This document shows, piece after piece, positions 1-8,522 of a stretch of DNA of 64,000 nucleotides. This stretch comes from Microbacterium radiodurans (lineage in GTDB: Bacteria > Actinomycetota > Actinomycetes > Actinomycetales > Microbacteriaceae), in NCBI RefSeq assembly GCF_008710705.1, contig NZ_VYRZ01000001.1, forward strand, positions 930,001 through 994,000, written 5' to 3'. Numbering within the stretch: the stretch's first letter is position 1; each line of letters opens with the position of its first letter. The notes under the pieces were generated by a model that saw only the letters and a list, made by a program, of their open reading frames with translations, had not been told where the DNA came from and did not search any database. Both the position numbers and the translations under genes were made by a program.

Positions 1-624
1 CTCTATGCCGAGCACTCGTTCAACGCCTCCACCTTCACCGCCCGGGTCATCACGAGCACGACGAGCGACCTCTACTCGGCCGTCGTCGGCGCGATCGGGG
101 CGCTCAAGGGCGCCCTCCACGGTGGCGCCAACGAGGCGGTCATGCACGTCTTCGACGAGATCGGGACCGCCGACAGGGTCGGGCCGTGGCTCGATGAAGC
201 GCTCGCGCACAAGCGCAAGATCATGGGCTTCGGGCACCGCGTCTACAAGAAGGGCGACTCGCGCGTTCCGACGATGAAGGCCGCCCTCGACACCCTCGTC
301 GAGCATGTCGGCGCAGCCGACCTCGCCGCGCTCTACGACGAGCTCGAGTCCGAGTTCGTCGCGCGCAAGGGCATCTACCCGAACCTCGACTACCCGTCGG
401 GTCCGGCCTACCACCTGATCGGGTTCGACACCCTCACCTTCACGCCGCTGTTCGTGGCGGCCCGCGTCGCGGGATGGTCGGCCCACATCATGGAACAGGC
501 GGCGTCGAACGCGCTCATCCGGCCGCTCTCGGCCTACGACGGCGTGCCCGAGCGGCACGTCGCGGGGTACGTCCCGACGGAGGCCGACCGCGAGGTGGCC
601 GAGCGCGACGAAGAGGCGAGCTGA
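1..624 (+). CDS. prpC: Citrate synthase / 2-methylcitrate synthase, C-terminal part (5' truncated by window)
   Basis: Open from base 1 in frame 1 to the TGA at 622-624, about 207 residues. The visible part begins LYAEHSFNAST and contains the GALHGGANEAVM segment and MGFGHRVYK, which carry the conserved active-site His and Arg region of type-II citrate synthases; the C-terminal half has the usual PNLDYPSGPAYHLIG block. It condenses acetyl-CoA or propionyl-CoA with oxaloacetate in the cytosol. The short actinobacterial form matches bifunctional 2-methylcitrate/citrate synthase. The valine genes downstream produce propionyl-CoA, which fits a methylcitrate role, but citrate and methylcitrate enzymes cannot be separated on this fragment alone. 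Confidence 0.85.
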   Translation, partial: LYAEHSFNASTFTARVITSTTSDLYSAVVGAIGALKGALHGGANEAVMHVFDEIGTADRVGPWLDEALAHKRKIMGFGHRVYKKGDSRVPTMKAALDTLVEHVGAADLAALYDELESEFVARKGIYPNLDYPSGPAYHLIGFDTLTFTPLFVAARVAGWSAHIMEQAASNALIRPLSAYDGVPERHVAGYVPTEADREVAERDEEAS

Positions 625-633
625 CGCAGCGGA

Positions 634-1398
634 CTACTGGGGCGCCATGCGGAGCGCGCCGTCCATCCGGATCGTCTCGCCGTTGAGGTAGTCGTGGGCG
701 GCGAGCATCAGGACGAGCTGCGCGAACTCCTCCGGGCGAGCGAGCCGGTGCGGGAACGGCACGCTCTCGGCGAGCGATCGGCCGACCTCCGGTCCGAGCG
801 ATGAGAGCATCGGCGTGTCGACGATGCCGGGGGCGATCGTGTTCACCCGGATGCCGCTGCGCGCCAGATCGCGTGCTGCGGCGATCGTCAGCGACACCAC
901 CCCGCCCTTCGAGGCGGCGTAGGCGGCCTGCCCGATCTGCCCCTCGTAGGCGGCCACCGAGGCCGTGGTGACGACGAGGCCGCGTTGACCCGCGGCATCC
1001 GGTTCGGTCTGCGCGATGGCCTCGGCCGACAGCCGCAGCACGTTGAACGTCCCGACGAGGTTGATCTCGACCGTCCGGCGGAACGTCTCGAGGTCGTGCG
1101 CTCCGCGTGAGGAGAGGATGCGGCGGGCCGGCGCGATGCCGGCGCAGGTGACCGCGAGCCGCAGCGGCGCGTCGTCGTGGGCGGTGGCCGCCGCGACGGC
1201 CCGGGCGACGTCCTCTTCGTCGGTCACGTCCCCGGCGACCAGGGCCACACCCGCCGGCGGGTCACCGGCTCGCTCGATCGCGGCAGCCAGGTCGAGTCCC
1301 ACGACGTGCCCGCCCGCCGCCGCGAGTGCCGTGGCCGTCGCCAGCCCGAGTCCGGATGCGGCGCCCGTGACGAGCGCCGTGGTGCCGTCGATTCTCAT
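634..1398 (-). CDS. SDR-family NAD(P)-dependent oxidoreductase (3-hydroxyacyl-CoA dehydrogenase-like)
   Basis: Protein of 254 residues. It has the Rossmann motif TGAASGLG (residues 11-18), CAG near 85-87, and the catalytic Ser147, Tyr160 and Lys164 (YAASK). The C-terminal VNTIAPGIVDTPML segment is classical SDR. Overall it resembles type-II 3-hydroxyacyl-CoA dehydrogenases (HSD17B10-like). The start is the ATG at 1398, preceded by GGAGGACAC; the frame remains open further upstream without another ribosome site. It converges with the citrate synthase gene, 9 bp apart, and is divergent from the valine-degradation genes, so a role in acyl-CoA oxidation is plausible but inferred. Confidence 0.85.
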   Translation of the reverse strand: MRIDGTTALVTGAASGLGLATATALAAAGGHVVGLDLAAAIERAGDPPAGVALVAGDVTDEEDVARAVAAATAHDDAPLRLAVTCAGIAPARRILSSRGAHDLETFRRTVEINLVGTFNVLRLSAEAIAQTEPDAAGQRGLVVTTASVAAYEGQIGQAAYAASKGGVVSLTIAAARDLARSGIRVNTIAPGIVDTPMLSSLGPEVGRSLAESVPFPHRLARPEEFAQLVLMLAAHDYLNGETIRMDGALRMAPQ

Positions 1399-1625
1399 AC
1401 GGTGTCCTCCTCGGCGACGCGTGCGGCGCCGGCCCGAGCCGGGCGCGGATGCACGGGATGCTGCTCGCCGCGCCGCGGTGGCAGCCGCCTGCGCGGCGTG
1501 CCGTCGCGCATCCCTTGCACGGGGGTGCAGGCCCCCGAGACGATGACCGACGACACGGCTCCTCCTCGAGCGTCGAACTGCGGTTCGCGCCCACCATACG
1601 TCAGCGTGCGCGGGTGCAGGATCCA

Positions 1626-1655
1626 TTGACGCCCTGCGAAATAGATGGGTACCCT
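1626..1655 (+). promoter_or_regulatory. Probable promoter of the mmsA operon
   Basis: TTGACG (1626-1631), an 18-bp spacer and TACCCT (1650-1655). The predicted start lies about 30 nt before mmsA. The rest of the 295-bp gap 1399-1693 holds no gene; it contains an imperfect palindrome around CTTGCAC/GTGCAGG at 1514-1530 of unknown meaning. Confidence 0.5.
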
Positions 1656-1693
1656 ACGAACGCGCACGGCGATGTGCGCCGGAAGGCGATCCC

Positions 1694-3229
1694 ATGACCG
1701 ACGAGTCCGCATCCGCGTCCCCGCGAGAGCCGGTGCGAGCGCTCGCGCACTTCATCGGCGGTCGCGCCGTGCCGGGGACGTCCGGGCGCTTCTCGGACGT
1801 CTTCGACCCGAGCACGGGCCGCGTCCAGGCGCGCGTGCCGCTGGCGAGCGCCGACGAGGTGCGCGCCGCGGTCGACGCCGCCGCCGATGCGCAGCGCGAA
1901 TGGGGCGGCTGGACCGCGCAGCGCCGGGCGCGCGTGCTCCAGCGCTTCCTCGACCTCGTCGCCCGCGACGCGGACGACCTCGCGCGGCTGCTCTCCAGCG
2001 AGCACGGCAAGACCGTGGCCGACGCGCGCGGCGACATCCAGCGCGGGGTCGAGGTCGTCGAGTTCTCCCTGGGTGCGCCGCACCTCCTGAAGGGCGAATT
2101 CTCGCTCGATGTCGCCACGGGGGTCGACGTCTCGTCGATGCGCCAGCCGCTCGGCGTGGTCGCGGGCATCACGCCGTTCAACTTCCCGGCGATGATCCCG
2201 CTCTGGCAGGCGGGTCCCGCGCTCGCGGCCGGTAACGCCTTCGTGCTGAAGCCGAGCGAACGCGACCCGTCGGTGCCGCTGCGACTGGCCGAGCTCTTCG
2301 CCGAGGCGGGCCTCCCCGCCGGTGTCTTCAGCGTCGTGGGCGGTGACAGGACCGCCGTCGACGCCCTGCTCGACGACGACCGGGTGCGCGCGGTCGGGTT
2401 CGTCGGCTCGACCCCCATCGCGAGGTACATCTACGAGCGGGCCGCCGCGCGGGGCAAGCGCGCCCAGTGCTTCGGCAGCGCGAAGAACCACATGATCGTC
2501 ATGCCCGATGCCGACCTCGACCAGGCCGCCGACGCGCTCATCGGGGCCGGCTACGGCTCGGCGGGGGAGCGCTGCATGGCGATCTCCGTCGCGGTGCCGG
2601 TGGGCGCCGAGACGGCCGATGCTCTCGTGGCCAGGCTCGCCGAGCGCGTGGCGGCCCTGCGCGTGGGGGCGGCGCTCGACGCCGACGCCGACTTCGGCCC
2701 CCTCGTGAGCGCCGAAGCCGTGCAGCGGGTGAGCGAGTACATCGAGACGGGCATCGCCGAGGGCGCGACCCTCGTGGCCGACGGTCGCGGACTCGTCGTC
2801 CCCGGCCACGAGGGGGGCTTCTTCCTCGGCCCGACGCTGTTCGACGACGTCGAGCCCGACCACACGATCTACCGGGAGGAGATCTTCGGGCCGGTCCTCG
2901 TCGTCGTCCGCGCGGACGACTACGAGACGGCTCTCCGGCTGCCGAGCGAGCACGTGTACGGCAACGGGGTCTCGATCTTCACGAGGGACGGCGACACCGC
3001 GCGCGACTTCACCGCCCGGGTCGAGGTCGGCATGGTCGGGGTCAACGTGCCGATCCCCGTCCCGATCGCCTCCTTCACCTTCGGCGGCTGGAAGCAGTCG
3101 GGTTTCGGCGATCTGAACCAGCACGGAGCCGACGCGTTCCGCTTCTACACGAAGACCAAGACGGTCACGACGCGCTGGCCGTCGGGGATCAAAGAGGGTG
3201 CCAGCTTCGTGATGCCCGTCCTGAGCTGA
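1694..3229 (+). CDS. mmsA: CoA-acylating methylmalonate-semialdehyde dehydrogenase
   Basis: Protein of 511 residues, the normal length. It belongs to the ALDH superfamily, with the MMSDH signatures GITPFNFPAMIPLW, GSAKNHMIVMPDADLD and GSAGERCMAIS, where Cys294 is the catalytic nucleophile. It lacks the general-base Glu context of ordinary ALDHs, as expected for CoA-dependent MMSDH. It converts methylmalonate semialdehyde plus CoA and NAD+ to propionyl-CoA, the last step of valine (and thymine/inositol) catabolism. The start ATG at 1694 follows GGAAGG. It is the first gene of a plus-strand run with an acyl-CoA dehydrogenase, mmsB and enoyl-CoA hydratase, which makes the valine assignment firm. 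Confidence 0.93.
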   Translation: MTDESASASPREPVRALAHFIGGRAVPGTSGRFSDVFDPSTGRVQARVPLASADEVRAAVDAAADAQREWGGWTAQRRARVLQRFLDLVARDADDLARLLSSEHGKTVADARGDIQRGVEVVEFSLGAPHLLKGEFSLDVATGVDVSSMRQPLGVVAGITPFNFPAMIPLWQAGPALAAGNAFVLKPSERDPSVPLRLAELFAEAGLPAGVFSVVGGDRTAVDALLDDDRVRAVGFVGSTPIARYIYERAAARGKRAQCFGSAKNHMIVMPDADLDQAADALIGAGYGSAGERCMAISVAVPVGAETADALVARLAERVAALRVGAALDADADFGPLVSAEAVQRVSEYIETGIAEGATLVADGRGLVVPGHEGGFFLGPTLFDDVEPDHTIYREEIFGPVLVVVRADDYETALRLPSEHVYGNGVSIFTRDGDTARDFTARVEVGMVGVNVPIPVPIASFTFGGWKQSGFGDLNQHGADAFRFYTKTKTVTTRWPSGIKEGASFVMPVLS

Positions 3230-3269
3230 CGCCGCGGGCATCGATGGACGTGATGAGGAGGACGAGACG

Positions 3270-4430
3270 ATGACGATGGATACGACGATCGACGACCGCC
3301 GGGAGCTGGTCTCGGCGGTGCGCGAGTTCTCGGACGCCGAGCTCGCGCCATTCGCCGGCGAGCGGGACGCCCAGAAGATCTTCCCGATCGACGCGCTGCG
3401 CCGAGCCGGCGACCTCGGGCTCGGCGGCATCTGCGTGAGCGAGGACTCCGGCGGCTCGGGCCTCACGCGCTCGGACTCGATCGCGATCTTCGAGGAGCTC
3501 GCGAAGGGCGACACCGCGGTCGCGGCCTACATCTCGATCCACAACATGGTGGCCTGGATGATCGACGCCTTCGGCGACGAGCAGCAGCGCGCGCGCTGGC
3601 TGCCGGGCCTGGTGGCGATGACCGACCTCGCCAGCTACTGCCTCACCGAGCCGGGAGCCGGATCCGATGCCGCCGCGCTCACGACGTCGGCGCGGCGGGA
3701 GGGGGACGAGTACGTCCTCACCGGGGTGAAGCAGTTCATCTCGGGCGCCGGTGCGTCATCCGTGTACGTCGTGATGGCGCGTACCGGGGGCCCGGGGCCG
3801 CACGGAATCAGTGCGATCGTCGTCCCGGGCGATGCCGCGGGCCTGTCGTTCGGACCGAGTGAGCGGAAGATGGGCTGGAACGCCCAGCCCACGCGTCAGG
3901 TCGTCCTCGACGGGGTCCGCGTTCCCGTCGGCAATCGCCTGGGCGCCGAGGGCGACGGCTTCGGCATCGCGATGAAGGGACTCAACGGCGGCCGGCTCAA
4001 CATCGCCGCATGCTCGCTGGGCGGGGCGCAGTGGACACTCGATCGCGCGGTGGCCCACGTCCGCGATCGCGAGGCCTTCGGCGCGCCGCTCGCCGCCAAC
4101 CCGAGCGTCGTCCTCATCGTCGGCGACATGGAGACGCAGCTCCGCGCCGCCCGGGCGCTGCTGCAGACCGCGGCGGCCGACCTCGACGCCGGGATCGCGG
4201 GCGCCGCGGTGACGTGCGCCGCAGCGAAGCGGTTCGCGACCGACGCCGCCTTCGAGGTCGCGAATGCCGCGCTCCAGCTCCACGGGGGCTACGGCTACCT
4301 GCAGGATTACGGCATCGAGCGGGTCGTCCGCGATCTGCGCGTGCACCAGATCCTCGAGGGCACGAACGAGATCATGCGGCTGATCGTCGGCCGCGCCGAA
4401 CTCGAGGCCTCGGCGAAGGGTCTGTCGTGA
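3270..4430 (+). CDS. Acyl-CoA dehydrogenase, probably isobutyryl-CoA/short-branched-chain
   Basis: Protein of 386 residues with the full acyl-CoA dehydrogenase fold. It has the substrate/FAD segment [11 protein letters not shown], the flavin-site QFISGAG, and the C-terminal [15 protein letters not shown] block. The catalytic base is Glu363 in [10 protein letters not shown]. It oxidises an acyl-CoA to the enoyl-CoA and passes electrons to ETF; etfBA lies 2.3 kb downstream on the same strand. Placed between mmsA and mmsB, the likely substrate is isobutyryl-CoA, giving methacrylyl-CoA. The start ATG at 3270 has GAGGAGGA just upstream; a second ATG lies six bases later. The substrate is inferred from context. 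Confidence 0.88.
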   Translation: MTMDTTIDDRRELVSAVREFSDAELAPFAGERDAQKIFPIDALRRAGDLGLGGICVSEDSGGSGLTRSDSIAIFEELAKGDTAVAAYISIHNMVAWMIDAFGDEQQRARWLPGLVAMTDLASYCLTEPGAGSDAAALTTSARREGDEYVLTGVKQFISGAGASSVYVVMARTGGPGPHGISAIVVPGDAAGLSFGPSERKMGWNAQPTRQVVLDGVRVPVGNRLGAEGDGFGIAMKGLNGGRLNIAACSLGGAQWTLDRAVAHVRDREAFGAPLAANPSVVLIVGDMETQLRAARALLQTAAADLDAGIAGAAVTCAAAKRFATDAAFEVANAALQLHGGYGYLQDYGIERVVRDLRVHQILEGTNEIMRLIVGRAELEASAKGLS

Positions 4431-5353
4431 CCGTCCTCGCCTTCCTGGGCCTCGGCCACATGGGTGCTCCGATGGCGGCGAACCTCGTGCGCGCCGGCGT
4501 CGACGTGCGCGGCTTCGACGTCGTGCCGGCGGCCCTCGACGCGGCGACGGCGGCCGGCATCCGCGTCACGGAGTCGGCGACGGAAGCGGTTCGCGGCGCC
4601 GACGTCGTCCTGACGATGCTGCCGAGCGGCCGCCACGTGCTCGAGGCCTACCGCGGCGGCCTGCTGGGGGCCGCGGCACCCGGGACCCTCTTCGTCGACT
4701 GCTCGACGATCGCGGTCGACGACGCACGCGAGGCTGCGGCGCTCGCCGTGGCCGCCGGCCATCGGGCGGTCGACGCCCCGGTCTCGGGCGGCGTCGTCGG
4801 GGCGACCGCGGCGACCCTCACCTTCATGGTGGGCGCCGGCGACGCGGAGTTCGCGGCGGTCCGGCCGGTGCTGGAGCTCATGGGCTCGCGCATCGTCCAC
4901 TGCGGCGGGTCGGGGCTCGGCCAGGCGGCGAAGGTCTGCAACAACATGATCCTCGGGGTATCGCAGATCGTCGTCGGGGAGGCGTTCGTCCTGGGGGAGC
5001 GGCTGGGACTCGCGCACGAGGCGCTGTTCGAGGTCGCGTCGGGCGCGTCGGGACAGTGCTGGGCGCTCACGACCAACTGTCCCGTGCCCGGCCCGGTGCC
5101 CACGAGCCCGGCGAACCGGGACTACGCGGCGGGATTCGCCGGCGCGCTGATGTCGAAGGACCTGGGCCTCGCCGAGGAGGCGATCCACGTGACGGGCGTC
5201 GACGCGCAGCTCGGGCTGCTCGCGCGACGCATCTACGCCGATTACGCCGCGGGAGACGGCGGCTCGCGCGACTTCTCGGGCATCATCGAGGAGATCCGCT
5301 CGCGTTCGGCGATCGGATCCGCGAGCGTGACAACCGAGGAACGAGGCGCCTGA
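4427..5353 (+). CDS. mmsB: 3-hydroxyisobutyrate dehydrogenase
   Basis: Protein of 308 residues starting with GTG in a GTGA overlap with the preceding stop. N-terminal Rossmann motif [15 protein letters not shown]; substrate-binding [11 protein letters not shown]; catalytic Lys in [10 protein letters not shown]; the tail keeps SKDLGLA, typical of HIBADH. It oxidises 3-hydroxyisobutyrate to methylmalonate semialdehyde with NAD+, feeding mmsA. The translational coupling to the acyl-CoA dehydrogenase supports one transcript. Confidence 0.92.
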   Translation: MTVLAFLGLGHMGAPMAANLVRAGVDVRGFDVVPAALDAATAAGIRVTESATEAVRGADVVLTMLPSGRHVLEAYRGGLLGAAAPGTLFVDCSTIAVDDAREAAALAVAAGHRAVDAPVSGGVVGATAATLTFMVGAGDAEFAAVRPVLELMGSRIVHCGGSGLGQAAKVCNNMILGVSQIVVGEAFVLGERLGLAHEALFEVASGASGQCWALTTNCPVPGPVPTSPANRDYAAGFAGALMSKDLGLAEEAIHVTGVDAQLGLLARRIYADYAAGDGGSRDFSGIIEEIRSRSAIGSASVTTEERGA

Positions 5354-5355
5354 GC

Positions 5356-6162
5356 ATGGCCGACACCCAGAACGTCGATCACGAGAACACCGAGTACCGG
5401 AACATCCTGACCCGCGCCGAGAATCGTGTCGGCTACATCGCCCTGAACCGGCCAGAGGCGCTGAACGCGTTGAACCGCGCGCTCGTCGGCGAGCTCGTGA
5501 CGGCCGCGCGAGCGTTCGACGACGACCCGGGCATCGGCGCGATCGTGGTCACCGGATCGGAGAAGGCATTCGCCGCCGGCGCCGACATCAAGGAGATGGC
5601 CGACCAGAGCTACGTCGACATGTTCCTCGACGATCCCTTCGCGCGATTCGGCGAGTTCGGGCGCCTGCGGACCCCGGTGATCGCCGCGGTCGCCGGCTAC
5701 GCGCTCGGCGGCGGCTGCGAGCTGGCGATGATGTGCGACATCATCCTCGCGGCCGACACCGCGGTGTTCGGACAGCCCGAGATCAACCTCGGCGTGATCC
5801 CCGGCATCGGCGGCACGCAGCGGCTGCCCCGCGCGATCGGGGCGTACAAGGCGGCGGAGCTCGTCCTCACCGGCCGCACGATGGCGGCGGACGAGGCCGA
5901 GCGCGCGGGCCTCGTCTCGCGGATCGTCCCGGCCGCCGAGCTGCTCGCCGAGGCCACGCGCGTGGGTGAGACGATCGCCGCCAAGTCGCTTCCGGTCGTC
6001 TATGCGGCGAAGGCCGCGCTGCGGGCGGCGCAGGAGACGACCCTCGCGCAGGGCCTGGCGAGCGAGAAGCAGGCGTTCACGTCGGCGTTCGCCCTCGAAG
6101 ACCAGACCGAGGGCATGGCCGCCTTCCGCGACAAGCGGACCCCGCAGTTCCGGCACCGCTGA
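5356..6162 (+). CDS. Enoyl-CoA hydratase (crotonase family)
   Basis: Protein of 268 residues. The crotonase oxyanion-hole segments [11 protein letters not shown] and [16 protein letters not shown] are present, and the catalytic Glu lies in [20 protein letters not shown], typical of true hydratases. In this operon it would hydrate methacrylyl-CoA to 3-hydroxyisobutyryl-CoA. No separate 3-hydroxyisobutyryl-CoA hydrolase is present in the run, so either it lies elsewhere or another thioesterase acts. Start ATG 5356 is two bases after the mmsB stop, with GAGG upstream. Confidence 0.9.
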   Translation: MADTQNVDHENTEYRNILTRAENRVGYIALNRPEALNALNRALVGELVTAARAFDDDPGIGAIVVTGSEKAFAAGADIKEMADQSYVDMFLDDPFARFGEFGRLRTPVIAAVAGYALGGGCELAMMCDIILAADTAVFGQPEINLGVIPGIGGTQRLPRAIGAYKAAELVLTGRTMAADEAERAGLVSRIVPAAELLAEATRVGETIAAKSLPVVYAAKAALRAAQETTLAQGLASEKQAFTSAFALEDQTEGMAAFRDKRTPQFRHR

Positions 6163-6695
6163 TGAGCGCGTCGAGGCTGCCCGTCGATCCGATCGCGGAG
6201 GCGCGACGGCAATGGGTCGACCACGGGTGGGCCGAGGCCGCGGTCGGGATGTCGGCGGTCACCTCGATCATCCGCGCGCAGCAGCTCCTGATGCAGCGCG
6301 TCGACCGCGCCCTCCGGCCCTTCGACCTGTCCTTCGCCCGGTTCGAGCTGCTGCGTCTGCTGGCCTTCACGCGCGAGGGCGTGCTGCCGACCTCGAGCGC
6401 CGTGCGCCGGCTCCAGGTCCACCCGACCAGCATGACGAGCACCGTCGCACGGCTCGAGCGCGACGGCCTCGTCGAGCGGGAGCGGCATCCCGAGGACGGC
6501 CGGGCGCTGCTGCTGCGGATCTCGCCGCCCGGGCGCGAGCTCGTCGAGCAGGCGACCGCCGCCCTCAACGCGGAGGTGTTCGCCGACGTCGGCCTGCCGG
6601 GTGCGGAGACGCTGGACCTCGTCCGCCTGCTCGCCCGCCTCCGTCGGGGCGCCGGAGACTTCGCCGACCCGCCCGCCGTCCCGGAGCCTTTCTGA
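6162..6695 (+). CDS. MarR-family transcriptional regulator
   Basis: Protein of 177 residues sharing one base with the hydratase stop (TGATG). A winged-helix region follows a helix-rich N-terminus: FARFELLRLLAFTREGVLPTSSAVRRLQVHPTSMTSTVARLERDGLVERERHPEDGRALLLRISPPGREL, split over recognition helix and wing, is classic MarR. Being inside the valine operon it is a candidate autoregulator sensing an acyl-CoA or branched-chain metabolite; the ligand cannot be read from the sequence. Confidence 0.87.
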   Translation: MSASRLPVDPIAEARRQWVDHGWAEAAVGMSAVTSIIRAQQLLMQRVDRALRPFDLSFARFELLRLLAFTREGVLPTSSAVRRLQVHPTSMTSTVARLERDGLVERERHPEDGRALLLRISPPGRELVEQATAALNAEVFADVGLPGAETLDLVRLLARLRRGAGDFADPPAVPEPF

Positions 6696-6737
6696 CCCGT
6701 GCCCGTGTGATCCCGCCCCGCCGCTGAGGAACCATCG

Positions 6738-7514
6738 ATGAAGATCGCCGTCCTGACGAAGGAAGTCCCCGACACCTGGGGGGACCGAACGCTCGACCTC
6801 GAGACCGGTCTCATCGTCCGCGGCGCCGGTGAGCGGGTGCTCGACGAGATCTGCGAGCGGGCCCTCGAACTCGCGATGTCGCACGCCGATGCGAACGAGG
6901 GAACCGAGGTCGTCGTCGTGATGATGGCGCCGGCGGAGGCCGCGGCATCCGTTCGACGGGCGCTCGCCCTGGGGGCCTCGTCGGCCGTGCATATCGTCGA
7001 TCCCGAGCTGGTCGGTGCCGATCTCGGGCTCACCGCCGAGGTGCTCGCCGCGGCGGTCCGCCGTGTCGGCGCGGACCTGGTCATCACCGGCGACCGCTCG
7101 ACCGACGGCGGCGGCGGCGTGCTCGCCGCAATGCTCGCCGAGCACCTGCGGATGCCGCACCTGACCGGTCTTTCGTCGGTGACGATCTCTGACGGCGAGG
7201 TGAGCGGCACGCGGATCACCGACGCATCGACCGCTCTACTCTCGGCGACGCTTCCGGCCGTCGTGTCGGTCACCGAGGCGCTCCCGGACGCCCGCATGGC
7301 CAGCTTCAAGAACATCATCGCCGCGAAGAAGAAGCTCTACGAGACCGTGAGTGTCGCCGAGCTCGGGGTCTCGGTCGACCCGGGCGCCTCGGCCTACGCG
7401 ATCGTGACCGCCGCCGCCGCGGCGCCCCCGCGGGCGGCGGGGACGACGATCACCGACGAGGGGGATGCCGGCATCCGCCTCGCGCAGTACCTGATCGAGA
7501 ACCGGCTGGCGTGA
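6738..7514 (+). CDS. etfB: Electron transfer flavoprotein subunit beta
   Basis: Protein of 258 residues, beginning [17 protein letters not shown], the usual ETF-beta opening. [20 protein letters not shown] (in AMP/FAD-contact position) and the conserved [28 protein letters not shown] recognition-loop region are clear. It pairs with EtfA and accepts electrons from acyl-CoA dehydrogenases such as the one at 3270-4430. GAGGA lies 7 nt before the ATG at 6738. Confidence 0.94.
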   Translation: MKIAVLTKEVPDTWGDRTLDLETGLIVRGAGERVLDEICERALELAMSHADANEGTEVVVVMMAPAEAAASVRRALALGASSAVHIVDPELVGADLGLTAEVLAAAVRRVGADLVITGDRSTDGGGGVLAAMLAEHLRMPHLTGLSSVTISDGEVSGTRITDASTALLSATLPAVVSVTEALPDARMASFKNIIAAKKKLYETVSVAELGVSVDPGASAYAIVTAAAAAPPRAAGTTITDEGDAGIRLAQYLIENRLA

Positions 7515-7525
7515 CGGAGGACAGC

Positions 7526-8521
7526 ATGACCGACACAGTGGCCACCACCCCGGGCTCTGCGGTGCTCGTGCTCCTCGAGACGGTGCCCGCGGGCGGCCTG
7601 TCACCCGCGGGCGCGGGCCTCATCGCCGCGGCAGCCCGGGTCGGCGATCCGGTCGCGCTCGTCGTCGGCCCGGACGTGGCGGCGCGCGCCGCCGAGGCGG
7701 GAGCCTGGGGCGTCCGCCGTGTGCTGACCGCCGAGGCGGAGCGCGGGAGGGTCGGCGTGCCGACGGTCGATGCTCTGGCCGCGGCCGTCGCCCTCCTCGC
7801 CCCGGCCGTCGTCGTGGTTCCGGACTCGGCCGACGGTCGCGACGCCGCGGGCCGGCTCGCCGTGCGGCTGCGCGCCCCGCTCGCCGTCGACGCGATCGGC
7901 CTCGGGCGCGACGACGAAGGGGTCATCGCGCACCATTCCGTCTGGGGTGGTTCGTACACCGTCGACTCGGCTGCCACCTTCGGACCCCTCGTCGTGACCC
8001 TGCGCGAGGGCGCCGTCGCCGATCGTCTCGAGGCGGTCGACGTCGCCGACGTGGTCGTCGAGGCGCTGTCCGTCGTCGCCTCGGACATGCCGGCGGCGGT
8101 CGTCGTCTCGGAGGCCGCGACGGCGCGCACCTCGTCGCGCCCCGAGCTCCGCGGTGCCGCGCGGGTCGTGTCGGGCGGGCGCGGGCTCGGATCCGCCGAG
8201 AAGTTCGCCCTCGTCGAACAGCTCGCGGATGCCCTCGGGGCAGCGATCGGGGCCTCGCGTGCCGCGGTGGATGCCGGATACATCCCCGCCGCCCACCAGG
8301 TTGGGCAGACGGGTGTGTCGGTGTCGCCGCAGCTGTATGTCGCTCTCGGCATCTCGGGTGCCATACAGCACCGCGCGGGCATGCAGACCGCCGGCACGAT
8401 CGTTGCGATCAACCGGGATCCCGACGCTCCGATCTTCCGGATCGCGGACTTCGGCGTCGTCGGCGACGTCTTCGCCGTCGTGCCGCAGCTCCTCGAGGCT
8501 CTCGCCGAGAAGCGGGGCTGA
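7526..8521 (+). CDS. etfA: Electron transfer flavoprotein subunit alpha
   Basis: Protein of 331 residues. The C-terminal FAD domain has [41 protein letters not shown] and [22 protein letters not shown], near-invariant in ETF-alpha. A GTG at 7511 overlaps the etfB stop in the same frame, but GGAGG at 7516-7520 is correctly spaced for the ATG at 7526, which I take as the start. It forms the ETF heterodimer with EtfB. Confidence 0.94.
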   Translation: MTDTVATTPGSAVLVLLETVPAGGLSPAGAGLIAAAARVGDPVALVVGPDVAARAAEAGAWGVRRVLTAEAERGRVGVPTVDALAAAVALLAPAVVVVPDSADGRDAAGRLAVRLRAPLAVDAIGLGRDDEGVIAHHSVWGGSYTVDSAATFGPLVVTLREGAVADRLEAVDVADVVVEALSVVASDMPAAVVVSEAATARTSSRPELRGAARVVSGGRGLGSAEKFALVEQLADALGAAIGASRAAVDAGYIPAAHQVGQTGVSVSPQLYVALGISGAIQHRAGMQTAGTIVAINRDPDAPIFRIADFGVVGDVFAVVPQLLEALAEKRG

Positions 8522-8522
8522 G

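Noticed and set aside
1514..1530. CTTGCAC/GTGCAGG palindrome upstream of the SDR gene
   Set aside because: Imperfect, far from the promoter elements I can place, and likely by chance in this composition.
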